A stretch of DNA of 64,000 nucleotides from assembly GCF_030142155.1 (NCBI RefSeq), contig NZ_CP126247.1, forward strand, positions 248,001-312,000, given 5' to 3'. The notes below the pieces were generated by a model. That model was not told the origin of the DNA. It saw nothing but the letters and a program-made list of their open reading frames with translations, and ran no database searches. Of the stretch, positions 37,061-45,837 are shown piece by piece. A program made the translations under genes and the position numbers. The stretch is from Arthrobacter sp. zg-Y820. Lineage in GTDB: Bacteria > Actinomycetota > Actinomycetes > Actinomycetales > Micrococcaceae. Numbering within the stretch: the stretch's first letter is position 1; each line of letters starts with the position of its first letter.

Positions 37061-37798
37061 ATGCACACCCCGACCGGCATCGCTCCGGCATCCGCTCCGT
37101 CCTTTGCGGCCCGCGGCAGCTCCCATTACGACATCATTTTGACGCTCATGTGCGTGGTGATCGTCATTTCCAATATCGGGGCCACCAAGGGCGTGGTGCT
37201 GGGGCCGATCTTCGGCGACTTCAGCATCGTGACCGACGGCGGCTTCTTCCTCTTTCCCCTGGCCTACATCCTCGGTGACGTCATCAGCGAGGTGTACGGC
37301 TTCAAGGCAGCACGGCGCGCCATCTTCACGGGTTTCGCGGTGGCCGCCGTAGCGGCGATCAGTTTTGCCGTCATCATTGCGCTGCCCGGCTTCGACGACG
37401 AGTACGGGCAAGCCAAACAGGCGGCCCTGGAACTGGCGCTGGGTCCGGTCTGGCAGATCGTCGCGGCCAGCCTGCTCGGCTTCCTTGCCGGCCAGACCCT
37501 CAACTCCTGGGTCCTGGTCAAGATGAAGGAACGGTTCCGGGAACGGGCACTGATTGGCCGGCTGATGGCCTCCACCGGCGTGGGCGAGTTCGCCGACACG
37601 CTGATTTTCTGTGCCGTGGCCGCGCCGGTCATCGGAATAACCGACGCAGCCGGCTTCATCAACTACGTCTTGTTCGGCTTCGTGTACAAGACACTCATCG
37701 AGTTCCTCTTCGTGCCGGTCACGGCAGTCGTCATCAAGGCCATCAAAAAGCGCGAACCGAGCTATGCGGCGATTTACGCGGCCGCGCCTGCCGGCTAG
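37061..37798 (+). CDS. yhhQ: Queuosine precursor transporter (VUT/YhhQ family)
   Basis: This 245-residue membrane protein has six to seven helices and the family motifs VISNIGATKGVVLG, FPLAYILGDVISEVYGF and a C-terminal VGEFADTLIFCAVA. YhhQ/QPTR proteins import preQ0, preQ1 or queuine. It converges on tgt with a 4-base overlap, so the importer and the enzyme that inserts the base into tRNA are linked. No queuosine biosynthesis gene is visible here, which favours salvage. Confidence 0.92.
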   Translation: MHTPTGIAPASAPSFAARGSSHYDIILTLMCVVIVISNIGATKGVVLGPIFGDFSIVTDGGFFLFPLAYILGDVISEVYGFKAARRAIFTGFAVAAVAAISFAVIIALPGFDDEYGQAKQAALELALGPVWQIVAASLLGFLAGQTLNSWVLVKMKERFRERALIGRLMASTGVGEFADTLIFCAVAAPVIGITDAAGFINYVLFGFVYKTLIEFLFVPVTAVVIKAIKKREPSYAAIYAAAPAG

Positions 37799-39069
37799 AT
37801 CTTGGTGCTGTAGTACTTCCCGAGGGTGTCGGCCTTGAAATCGAAGAAGGAGCCGTCCTCGATGGCCAGCCGGGCGTCGTCGACCAGTTTCACCGTAAAG
37901 CGCTCGTTGTGGATCGACACCAGAGTGGACGCCACCATTTCCTTGGCCCGGAACAGGTGGTGGATGTACGCCTTGGTGTAGTGCGCGCAGGCATAGCAGT
38001 CGCAGCCCTCCACCAGCGGTGTGAAGTCCTTCTTGAAGCGGGCGTTGGACAGGTTGAACCGTCCGTGCGGGGTGTAGAACGCCGAGGTCCGGGCCACCCG
38101 GGTGGGGGAGACACAGTCGAAGGTGTCGGCCCCGTTTTCGATCGCGGTGAAGATGTCGTCCGGTTCCGAGATGCCCAGCAGGTGGCGGGGCTTGTCCTCG
38201 GGCAGCTCCTCCGTGCACCAGCGCACGATGGTGCCGAGGTTTTCCTTCTCCAGGGCGCCGCCGATGCCGAACCCGTCAAAGTCCATGGCCCCCAAATCGT
38301 GGGAGGCCTTCCGGCGCAGGTCCTCGTACTGGGCGCCCTGCAGCACCCCGAACAGTGCCTGGTACGGCTTGCCGACCCGTTCTTCGGTGAGCCTGCGGTG
38401 CTCGTCGATGCAGCGCTGCGCCCACAGGCGGGTCCGCTCCAGGGACATCTCCTGATAGGCGCGCGAGTTCATCAGGGTGGTCAGCTCATCGAAGGCGAAC
38501 ATGATGTCAGCGCCGATCTGGTGCTGGACCTGCATGGAGACCTCGGGGGTGAAGCGGTGCTTGTCGCCGTTGAGGTGGGACTTGAACCACACGCCGTCGT
38601 CGTCAATGTGCGCGAGGCGCTCCTTGCCCGGCGCCACGGCGTCGTCCGCACCGGTGGCGTGGGTGGTGCCGTCGGCGTTCATGTTGATGACCTTCTTGAA
38701 GCCGGCGCCCAGGCTCATCACCTGGAAGCCGCCGGAATCGGTGAAGGTGGGTCCGGACCAGTTCATGAACTTGCCCAGCCCGCCGGCGGCGTCCAGGACG
38801 TCGGGGCCCGGCTGCAGGTACAGGTGGTACGCGTTGGCCAGCAGCGCCTGCGCGCCCAGATCCGCCATCGACTCCGGCAGCACGGCCTTGACCGTCGCCT
38901 TGGTTCCTACAGCGATGAACGCCGGTGTGGCGATTTCCCCGTGCGGTGTGGTGATCGTGCCGGTGCGGCCCTGGAATTCACCGCCGTTGGCCTGCGTCTG
39001 CTCAGCGGAAGGGGCAGTGGTTTCGCGCAGGCGCTTACCGAGGGCGAAGGAAAATGTTGAGGAGGACAC
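37795..39069 (-). CDS. tgt: tRNA-guanine transglycosylase
   Basis: This 424-residue TIM-barrel enzyme exchanges guanine-34 of the GUN-anticodon tRNAs for preQ1 or queuine. Key features are FTDSGGFQV, the catalytic aspartate in DTFDCVSPTRVAR and the zinc site CDCYACAHYTKAYIHHLF. Between these lies an insertion of about 55 residues after GGFQVMSLGAGFKK, ending at VWFKSHLNGDKHRFTPE, present in actinobacterial forms. Its start is at ATG 39069. It overlaps the convergent transporter gene. Confidence 0.95.
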   Translation of the reverse strand: MSSSTFSFALGKRLRETTAPSAEQTQANGGEFQGRTGTITTPHGEIATPAFIAVGTKATVKAVLPESMADLGAQALLANAYHLYLQPGPDVLDAAGGLGKFMNWSGPTFTDSGGFQVMSLGAGFKKVINMNADGTTHATGADDAVAPGKERLAHIDDDGVWFKSHLNGDKHRFTPEVSMQVQHQIGADIMFAFDELTTLMNSRAYQEMSLERTRLWAQRCIDEHRRLTEERVGKPYQALFGVLQGAQYEDLRRKASHDLGAMDFDGFGIGGALEKENLGTIVRWCTEELPEDKPRHLLGISEPDDIFTAIENGADTFDCVSPTRVARTSAFYTPHGRFNLSNARFKKDFTPLVEGCDCYACAHYTKAYIHHLFRAKEMVASTLVSIHNERFTVKLVDDARLAIEDGSFFDFKADTLGKYYSTKI

Positions 39070-39256
39070 CCCTCCATTTTGCCTTACCGGCCGCCGCGGG
39101 TGGTGCGCTGCCCGGCAGCGGCCGGAACGACGCCGGACGCTGGGACGCGCGCCACGTTTTTCCGGACGCGGTTAGCCGCGGGAGTACGGTGGAAGGTGCG
39201 GTTTCGGCCGCCCCCACCCACCCAGCCTCGAAGGCATGTGAAAGGCTGAGCCGCCC

Positions 39257-40372
39257 GTGAATCACCTGCGCGACATGTTCCGGATCGCCCCCGCGAACAA
39301 CGACCACCAAGTGGCGGTGCGCTGCGGGCTCGGCGTGGGCCTGCCCCTGCTCCTGCTGCTGGGCCTCGGCCGGATTGACCTGGCGATTTTCGCCACCTTT
39401 GGCGCCTTCACGGGAATCTACGGGCGGAACGAACCGCACCGCCAGCGTTTCGGCCACCAGCTGCGCGCCGCGGCCCTGATGCTGGCAGTGATCACTGCAG
39501 GCGCCCTGACCTCCCGGCTGGATCCCGGCCCGTGGGAGATCGTCCTGGGGACCACTGCCGTGGCCGGGCTGGGAACCCTGGCCACCGGCTTCTGGCGGCT
39601 TCGTCCGGCGGGGTCGCTGTTCCACATTTTTGCCTATGCTGCGATCTCCTCCGTTCCGGGCCAGCCGCCGCTGTGGCAGGCGTTGCTGGCCGCTGGCGCA
39701 ACGGTGGCCTTCTCGCTTCTGCTGGGGCTCTCCGGCTGGCTCCGGCCTGCGTACCGCACGCCCTGGGTGAAGCCGAACCGGCCGCGTTTCACCTGGCTCC
39801 AGCGCCGGGCCATCTACGCCGACGCCGGGCAGTACGCCGTTGTCGCCGCCGTTGCCGGCTCGATCGCCACGGCCATGGGCATCGGCCACAACTACTGGGC
39901 CATGGTCGCGGCCACCGTGCCGCTGGTGGGGCTGACGGTGCGCAACCGCATGTACCGCGGGCTGCACCGGATCCTGGGCACCTTCGCCGGTCTGCTGTTG
40001 ACCGCGCTGATCCTGCTGCCGGGGCTTGAACCCTGGCAGATGGTGGTGGTCATCGCGCTGCTGCAGTTCGGCGCGGAATTGCTCGTTGCCCGCCAGTACG
40101 CCCTGGCGCAGGTGGTCATCACTCCGCTGGCGCTGGTCAGCACCGAGCTGGCGCACCCGAGCAACGCGGTGCTGCTGATTCAGGACCGCGCCGTGGAAAC
40201 AGTCATCGGGGCAGCCGTGGGCATGGCCATGGTGCTGGTCATCCACGTGCACAACCGGCGTCTCGGCCGGCGCCGACTGGCGGCAGCCCGGTCCGTTGCC
40301 GCGCCGGCCGGTGCCGGGCCGGCCGGTGCCGGGCCGGCCGGGGTCCGGGACCCCGGCGCCCGGCGTTCCTAA
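39257..40372 (+). CDS. FUSC-family membrane protein
   Basis: This 371-residue protein has eight to ten hydrophobic helices in the FUSC/aromatic-acid-exporter layout (FATFGAFTGIYGRNEPHRQR and, in the second half, VAATVPLVGLTVRNRMYRGLHRILGT). It may export aromatic acids or anions. The GTG start has no strong ribosome site. The C-terminal tail contains two copies of GAGPA (15-bp DNA unit), another example of a tandem repeat in a protein tail. The stop overlaps the convergent gene by four bases. Confidence 0.82.
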   Translation: MNHLRDMFRIAPANNDHQVAVRCGLGVGLPLLLLLGLGRIDLAIFATFGAFTGIYGRNEPHRQRFGHQLRAAALMLAVITAGALTSRLDPGPWEIVLGTTAVAGLGTLATGFWRLRPAGSLFHIFAYAAISSVPGQPPLWQALLAAGATVAFSLLLGLSGWLRPAYRTPWVKPNRPRFTWLQRRAIYADAGQYAVVAAVAGSIATAMGIGHNYWAMVAATVPLVGLTVRNRMYRGLHRILGTFAGLLLTALILLPGLEPWQMVVVIALLQFGAELLVARQYALAQVVITPLALVSTELAHPSNAVLLIQDRAVETVIGAAVGMAMVLVIHVHNRRLGRRRLAAARSVAAPAGAGPAGAGPAGVRDPGARRS

Positions 40373-41241
40373 AGATCCAGGTTCAGGCCCCGCACGGCGA
40401 TCAGTTCGTTGCGGATTCGCCGTTCCAGCTCGCTTTCCGAAAGCGTCTGGGATCCGCCGTGCGCCCGCAGGTACAGCAGGGCATCGAGCCGCAGCACGCG
40501 CCAGTCGCGTTCGCTGTGCCCGTCACCGGCCTCCGCCGAACGGTGGATTTCGCGGTCGTACAGGTTGGGTTCATTCAACTGGCGCTGCAGCAGCTCCGCT
40601 GCGAGCTTGGCCTTCAGCGGATCACTCTCAGCGGCGTCGCCGGCCCGGACAGCCTGCGCATAGGCTGCGGAGGTTTCGGCGTCTCCGGCCTCGTGCGTGA
40701 TGTGGGCGGCCAGCGCCAGCGCGTTCTGAATCCAGTTCCACCGGCCGAAGTTTCCATCGAACGGAAGTCCGGTGATGATGTTGCAGACCTGCAGCGCGTT
40801 TTCGGAGTCATCCAGGTCCACGTACAGCGTGTGCGCCAGATCCCGGACATCCCGCAGGTTGCTTCCGGACTTCACGTTCAGGCCGCGGCCCAGCCGGGCG
40901 GCCAGTTCCTGGACGTGGTGGTCCTCCGGATGCGCCGCAGCCGCGCCGCTGACGACGGCGGCATAGTTCTCCTCATCCGCCGGCACCATGCGCACGGCAT
41001 CGGCCGGGGACCCCGAGGGGGCAGGAGCCCGGACCCGCACGGAGGATCCGTAGGCAAGGCGGAGTTTCATTCCGTCCTCGAGGACGAGCTGGACGAGCGC
41101 GGGTGCGCCGAAGTCGTCGTTCTCCACCGAGCTGTCCCGGACCGAAGCCAGCGAGGTGCTTTCATGCACCGGGATTTGTCCGGGCGCAAGCAGCTCGGCA
41201 TTGACCCGGAATGTGTAAGATTCCGGTTGGCTCTCGGTCAT
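40369..41241 (-). CDS. Conserved unknown protein, TPR-like
   Basis: The 290-residue product has an N-terminal beta-rich domain (residues 10-95) and a C-terminal helical region that looks like TPR-type repeats (ALQVCNIITGLPFDGNFGRWNW, ALALAAHITHEAG). I believe related proteins are Micrococcaceae-specific with a DUF label. It has no signal peptide or membrane helix. The start ATG 41241 is behind AAGGA (7 nt). It may be cytosolic scaffolding; function not known. Confidence 0.7.
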   Translation of the reverse strand: MTESQPESYTFRVNAELLAPGQIPVHESTSLASVRDSSVENDDFGAPALVQLVLEDGMKLRLAYGSSVRVRAPAPSGSPADAVRMVPADEENYAAVVSGAAAAHPEDHHVQELAARLGRGLNVKSGSNLRDVRDLAHTLYVDLDDSENALQVCNIITGLPFDGNFGRWNWIQNALALAAHITHEAGDAETSAAYAQAVRAGDAAESDPLKAKLAAELLQRQLNEPNLYDREIHRSAEAGDGHSERDWRVLRLDALLYLRAHGGSQTLSESELERRIRNELIAVRGLNLDL

Positions 41242-41301
41242 GGCAGGTTCCTTCGCGTCGGGCAATCGGCCCCCAGTATATAAAGAAGCGGTAACGCGCG
41301 C

Positions 41302-41841
41302 TCAGCGTCCCCAGCTGGCCGAGGCCAGGGCCTGCCGCAGCAGGTCCCCGCGGCCGCCGGCAAATTCGGCGTAGATCTCCGGACTCAGGGCCTCTTCGGG
41401 CGTCAGCCAGGACAGCTCCAGGGCATCCTGGCGGGGTTCGCATTCACCCGTGACGGGAATGAGGTAGGCCAGCGCGACGGCGTGCTGGCGCTCATCGGTC
41501 AGCCCGGACTGCGAGGGCGAGGGGAAATACTCGGCCACGGCAAACGGCGTCAGGGCCGGCGGCAGCTGGGGGAAGGCCATCGGCCCCAGATCCTTTTCGA
41601 GGTGCCGCAGCAGGGCCGCGCGGATGGTTTCCCGGTACATGACACGACCCGAAACAAAGGTCCTGACCATCTTGCCCTCGTCGGTCGCCTGCAGCAGCAG
41701 GCCGACCTCGGTGACGTAGCCCAGAGGATCGCAGCGGACCGGCACGGCCTCCACATAGACCATGGGAAGACGCTGTCTCGCCTCATACAGGTCTTCTTCG
41801 GAAAGCCAGCCGGGATAAGGATCAGGGGTACGAACACTCAT
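41302..41841 (-). CDS. DUF4916-type NUDIX hydrolase
   Basis: This 179-residue actinobacterial protein contains YRETIRAALLRHLEKDLGPMAFPQLP and EYFPSPSQSGLTDERQHAVALAY, typical of the DUF4916/NUDIX family. The classical NUDIX box GX5EX7REUXEEXGU is only partly recognisable, so catalysis is not certain. It lies 60 nt upstream of the preceding gene on the same strand and may be its operon partner. Substrate unknown. Confidence 0.8.
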   Translation of the reverse strand: MSVRTPDPYPGWLSEEDLYEARQRLPMVYVEAVPVRCDPLGYVTEVGLLLQATDEGKMVRTFVSGRVMYRETIRAALLRHLEKDLGPMAFPQLPPALTPFAVAEYFPSPSQSGLTDERQHAVALAYLIPVTGECEPRQDALELSWLTPEEALSPEIYAEFAGGRGDLLRQALASASWGR

Positions 41842-41956
41842 AGCAGTGTTCTATCGCAATCCGGCGGGGGCACTGAGCCGACGCGCGGCGCTTTGGCCCT
41901 CGGCTGAACTGGCGGACCCTTTCAGCAGTGCGTGCCTCGGGCTTAACCTCGTGCAC

Positions 41957-42685
41957 ATGAGCAGCTCGCAGAAGGAGCCGACGGCGTCCGGCCCGGCGGC
42001 CAAGCAGGCCAAGCAGGCCAAGCAACCGACGCAGGCCAAGCAGGCCAAGCAACCGACGCCGCCCAAGCAGCCCAAGGCACCGCAGCCCAAGCAGCCCAAG
42101 GCGCCGCTGCCCGAGCTGCTGCTGCCGCACGCCGAAGCGTGGCGCAGCTGGCTGGAGACCCACCATGCGGACTCCCCGGGGGTGCAGCTGGTCCTGGGTC
42201 GCAAGGGCGGAAGCCTCACCGCGCTGTCCTATGACGGAGCCCTGCAGGAGGCCCTGTGCTTCGGCTGGATAGACGGGCAGGCCAATCGGCGCGACGAGGA
42301 AAGCTACTTCCAGCGGTTCACCCCGCGGCGGCCGCGCAGCATCTGGAGCCGGCGAAATGTCGGATTCGTGGAACGGCTGGAAGAAGCAGGCAAGATGCGC
42401 CCGGCCGGCCGTGCCGCCGTCGAGCAGGCGAAAGCCAACGGGCGGTGGGAGACGGCCTACGCAGGATCGGCTGCCGCTGAGGTTCCCGAGGACCTGCTGG
42501 CCGCGATCGCCGAGGTGCCCGCGGCGCAGGCCATGTATGAGGTCCTGACTTCCCAAAACCGGTATGCCCTGTTCTTTCGGATGAACGTAGTCAAAACCCC
42601 TGCCACCCGGGAGCGCAAAATCGCGTCACTGGTCCGGATGCTGGCGGAGGGCAAATCCCCTTATCCGCAGCGCAGGGCTCCCTGA
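41957..42685 (+). CDS. YdeI/OmpD-associated family protein with Lys-rich repeat tail
   Basis: This 242-residue protein has a C-terminal YdeI-like domain (LVLGRKGGSLTALSYDGALQEALCFGWIDGQ, FTPRRPRSIWSRRN and VVKTPATRERKI), known from proteins linked to stress or bacteriocin protection. The first 50 residues are a low-complexity basic tail built on KQAKQ and KQPKAP units from 12-bp DNA repeats. The chosen ATG (41957) starts just before this tail; a longer frame to 41846 exists. Cytosolic; biochemical function unknown. Confidence 0.8.
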   Translation: MSSSQKEPTASGPAAKQAKQAKQPTQAKQAKQPTPPKQPKAPQPKQPKAPLPELLLPHAEAWRSWLETHHADSPGVQLVLGRKGGSLTALSYDGALQEALCFGWIDGQANRRDEESYFQRFTPRRPRSIWSRRNVGFVERLEEAGKMRPAGRAAVEQAKANGRWETAYAGSAAAEVPEDLLAAIAEVPAAQAMYEVLTSQNRYALFFRMNVVKTPATRERKIASLVRMLAEGKSPYPQRRAP

Positions 42686-42799
42686 CAGGCCGGCCCTTGC
42701 CTTTGCCTGAGCGCCGCGGGAGGCTGGAACGATCACGCACGGTCAGAGGGAAATCCCGCGGCGGGACCGTCTTGCAGCGGCGAATCCAGGAGGTTCACC

Positions 42800-43681
42800 A
42801 TGTGTCGGCTCTTCGCTATGCACGCCGGGGCAGATCCGGTCAAAGCCACCTTCTGGCTCCTGACCGCGCCGGACAGCCTGGCCCAGCAGAGCCGGCGGGA
42901 AGCTGACGGCTTCGGTATCGGAGCCTATGACCGCGAGGGCCGGCCGGTGGTGGAAAAGGCTCCGATCGCGGCCTATGAGGACAAGCAATTCGCCGCCGAA
43001 GCCCGGGACCTGGAGAGCATCACGTTCCTCGCGCACGTACGCTATGCCAGCACCGGCGGTGAGCTGAAGGTAAACACCCATCCGTTTGAACAGGACAACC
43101 GCCTGCTGGCCCACAACGGAGTGGTCGAGGACCTGGACCGGCTCGACGTCCGGCTGCGGCAACTGGGCGTGATGGATCTGGTGAAAGGCGAAACGGACAG
43201 TGAACGGGTGTTTGCGCTGATCACGGCCGAGGCGCGCAGCAACGGGGGCGACGTCGATGCCGCCATCGCCTCGGCCCTGAGCTGGGTTGCCGAGAACCTG
43301 CGGCTGTTCGCGCTGAACATCATTGTGACCACCGCGGCGGACCTTTGGGCGGTGCGCTACCCGGACACCCACCCCCTTTACGTGCTGGAGCTTTCCGCTG
43401 ACGACCCGCACAGCGGCATGACAACCCAGCGGATCAGCGTCCGGAGCCAGGAGCTGAGCGACAAGCAGCGCCCTGCCGTGCTGCTGGCCACCGAAAAAAT
43501 GGACGACAACCCCAACTGGCGATTAATGAACTCCGGGGAACTCCTCCACATCAAGCCTTCGCTGCAGATCGAGACCAGTTATCCGCTGCCGCCGTCTCCG
43601 CGCCACCGGCTGACACTTGCCGATCTCAACGACCGGGCCGCAGCGTCGCAGCGTCCCCTGAAAGCCGGCAGCGTCCCCTGA
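42800..43681 (+). CDS. Class II glutamine amidotransferase (YafJ-like)
   Basis: This 293-residue Ntn-type amidotransferase begins MCRLFAMHA, so Cys2 is the nucleophile after Met removal, and contains VRYASTGGEL and HPFEQDNRLLAHNG. YafJ/DUF-type members have no attached synthetase domain, so the acceptor is unknown. The gene ends within a perfect 20-bp tandem duplication that shifts the reading frame of its last residues (PLKAGSVP). The ribosome site is AGGAGG 7 nt before the ATG. Confidence 0.88.
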   Translation: MCRLFAMHAGADPVKATFWLLTAPDSLAQQSRREADGFGIGAYDREGRPVVEKAPIAAYEDKQFAAEARDLESITFLAHVRYASTGGELKVNTHPFEQDNRLLAHNGVVEDLDRLDVRLRQLGVMDLVKGETDSERVFALITAEARSNGGDVDAAIASALSWVAENLRLFALNIIVTTAADLWAVRYPDTHPLYVLELSADDPHSGMTTQRISVRSQELSDKQRPAVLLATEKMDDNPNWRLMNSGELLHIKPSLQIETSYPLPPSPRHRLTLADLNDRAAASQRPLKAGSVP

Positions 43682-43687
43682 AAGCCG
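43648..43687. repeat. Perfect 20-bp tandem duplication at the amidotransferase stop
   Basis: GCAGCGTCCCCTGAAAGCCG occurs at 43648-43667 and 43668-43687 with no mismatch. The TGA stop (43679-43681) is inside copy 2. In copy 1 the same bases are read in another frame, so the duplication set the present C-terminus. Confidence 0.92.
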
Positions 43688-43744
43688 GCCGGGTCCCCGG
43701 GGCGGGCTGGCTGAGCTGGGCTGGGCTGAGCGCCCCGCGGCGCG

Positions 43745-44872
43745 TCAGCTGAGCCCGCGCCGGACCCGGGCTGCCGCTTCCAGGATCATCCAGGCCGAAA
43801 GCTGGGTGGAAAGGCCGACGCCGGTTCCGGCCGGATAATGCCGGTCCGCCGGTTCCAGCGGATGCGGGGAGAAAACCGTCCGCTGCCCCCGCTTGGTCCG
43901 TCCCGCCCAGAGTGCCTGCGCCGTTGCGGTGACCAGTTCAGCGGCCTGCTCCCTCCGGTCCTCGGGAAGGGTTGGCGAGAGCGCTGCCAGAGCCAGGTAA
44001 CGGCAGAGAATTCCGGTGAACAGGCCGGCGTCTCCCGTGCCGTGCGTAATCAGCACGGCGGTGCCCGCATGGCTCAGCTCATTGCTGATGGCTCCGACCA
44101 GCTCTGCGGCGCGGGAGAGGTTTGCCGGACCGCCAAGCTCCAGCAGCGCACCGAGGACCGGGCCCTGGTTGTAGGTGTAGACGGCCCGTTCCACAGCGGT
44201 CTCCCCGGAGCTGCCGTCCGCTGCCTTGACGCCGTCGAGGTACAGGCCGGTGCCGGGATCGAGCAGAACGGTGTTGAGCCAGTCGATCAGCGACTGGGCG
44301 CGCTCGCGTTCACCGCTTCGCGCGAAATGCAGCGCCGCCGGGGCCGTTGCCGGAGTGTTCTTGAAGGTGCGTCGCCGGTTCCAGTACAGTCCGCCGCCAA
44401 AGTCCAGGGTGTGGGCTGACCGCAGGGCGTCACCGAGTGCTGCCAGCATTCGCGGGTGCTGGCGCCCGTGCGCCGCTGAGGCACCGCCGTCGTCGTCCTG
44501 ATTCCGCTCGGGTCGGACGGGCACGAGCGTATCCAGTCGGTGGACGGCCAGCGCCAGCCAGGCCATGTCGTCGAAGTACCAATTGGTGGCCCGCAGCCCG
44601 TTCCGGAGCCGGATGGTGCGCACCAGCACATGGGCCTGCCGAGCCGCGCCGGGAGCTCCGCGCAGGGCGGCATCGACCAGCACATCCACGTAGTGCGCCT
44701 GCCACCAGTAGTGCCAGGGCCCGGGCAGCACGCGCCGGGGCCTGGGGTTGTCGACGGACGCCAGCGTGGTGCCCGGGAGGCGGAGCAGGGGCCGGGCGTA
44801 GGCAGCCGTGACGGAAGCGGCGGCGTCGTCTGCGCGGGCCTGGATTTCGTGCAGTGGTTCCTCGGGAAGCAT
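43745..44872 (-). CDS. Glycoside hydrolase family 76-like protein
   Basis: The 375-residue protein follows the GH76 (alpha-1,6-mannanase) pattern of an alpha/alpha toroid: [14 protein letters not shown] (the acidic pair), [16 protein letters not shown] and [14 protein letters not shown]. There is no signal peptide, so it would act in the cytosol or be a nonclassical export, which is odd for an enzyme of external mannan. ATG 44872 is preferred over GTG 44881. It is convergent with the amidotransferase gene; substrate inferred from the family only. Confidence 0.75.
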   Translation of the reverse strand: MLPEEPLHEIQARADDAAASVTAAYARPLLRLPGTTLASVDNPRPRRVLPGPWHYWWQAHYVDVLVDAALRGAPGAARQAHVLVRTIRLRNGLRATNWYFDDMAWLALAVHRLDTLVPVRPERNQDDDGGASAAHGRQHPRMLAALGDALRSAHTLDFGGGLYWNRRRTFKNTPATAPAALHFARSGERERAQSLIDWLNTVLLDPGTGLYLDGVKAADGSSGETAVERAVYTYNQGPVLGALLELGGPANLSRAAELVGAISNELSHAGTAVLITHGTGDAGLFTGILCRYLALAALSPTLPEDRREQAAELVTATAQALWAGRTKRGQRTVFSPHPLEPADRHYPAGTGVGLSTQLSAWMILEAAARVRRGLS

Positions 44873-45062
44873 GCGCACCACCCTAGACCTGTCGGTGCCG
44901 CCGTTACAGCCGAGGGGTCAAGCCCGGAGCGGAAGCGGTGCCGGAGGGCCGGCGTTCAACCGGCGCCGCCGGGCCGCCCGGCTGAAGATGCGATGTGTGG
45001 CGGATCACAGTAGGCTCAATGTGCCGCCGCAGGGGCGGGCAGTAACTTTCACAGGAGAACGC

Positions 45063-45836
45063 ATGGACATTTCTGGCGCATCGGCACTCGTTACCGGAGG
45101 TGCCTCCGGGCTGGGGCGGGCCACGGCCCGCAGGCTGTACGACGCCGGAGCGTCAGTAATCCTGGTCGACCTTCCGTCCTCCGGCGGGCTGGCTTACGCC
45201 GCCGAGCTGGGCGATAACGCCCGTTTTGTTCCCGGAGACGTCACCGACGCCGGCCAGATGGCGGCGGCAGTGGAAGCTGCCATGAATGCAGGTCCGCTGC
45301 GCGTGGCCGTGAACTGTGCGGGCATCGCCACTCCGGGCAAGGTGCTGGGCCGCAACGGTGTGCTGCCGCTGGACGATTTTGCCCGTGTCATCCAGGTGAA
45401 CCTGATCGGCACGTTCAATGTGTGCCGGCTTGCGGCGCAGGCCATGGCCGAGACGGATCCGGTGGAAACGGGCGGCACTCCGGAGCGCGGGGTCATCATC
45501 AACACCGCCTCGGTTGCTGCTTTCGACGGACAGATTGGGCAGCCGGCGTACGCCGCGTCCAAGGGCGGCGTGGCGGCCATGACGCTGCCGCTGGCACGGG
45601 AACTGGCCAGACACCTGATCCGAGTGGTCACGATCGCCCCCGGAATCTTCGAGACCCCCATGATGGCGGGCCTGCCGCAGGAGGCCCAGGACTCGCTGGG
45701 CAGCCAGGTGCCGCATCCCTCCCGGCTGGGCCGGCCTGATGAATACGCGGCCCTGGCCGCGCACATCATCGAGAACCAGATGCTCAACGGCGAAACAATC
45801 CGGCTGGACGGCGCCATTCGGATGGGACCGCGCTGA
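45063..45836 (+). CDS. SDR 3-hydroxyacyl-CoA dehydrogenase-like enzyme
   Basis: This 257-residue short-chain dehydrogenase has the NAD(P) motif TGGASGLG (11-18) and catalytic Ser150, Tyr163 and Lys167 (YAASK). The sequence resembles type 2 3-hydroxyacyl-CoA dehydrogenases (HSD17B10-like), so the pathway may be oxidation of branched-chain acyl-CoA. The start ATG is behind AGGAG. The following acyl-CoA dehydrogenase begins 1-2 nt after the stop (TTG 45838), an operon for beta-oxidation-type chemistry. Confidence 0.88.
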   Translation: MDISGASALVTGGASGLGRATARRLYDAGASVILVDLPSSGGLAYAAELGDNARFVPGDVTDAGQMAAAVEAAMNAGPLRVAVNCAGIATPGKVLGRNGVLPLDDFARVIQVNLIGTFNVCRLAAQAMAETDPVETGGTPERGVIINTASVAAFDGQIGQPAYAASKGGVAAMTLPLARELARHLIRVVTIAPGIFETPMMAGLPQEAQDSLGSQVPHPSRLGRPDEYAALAAHIIENQMLNGETIRLDGAIRMGPR

Positions 45837-45837
45837 G

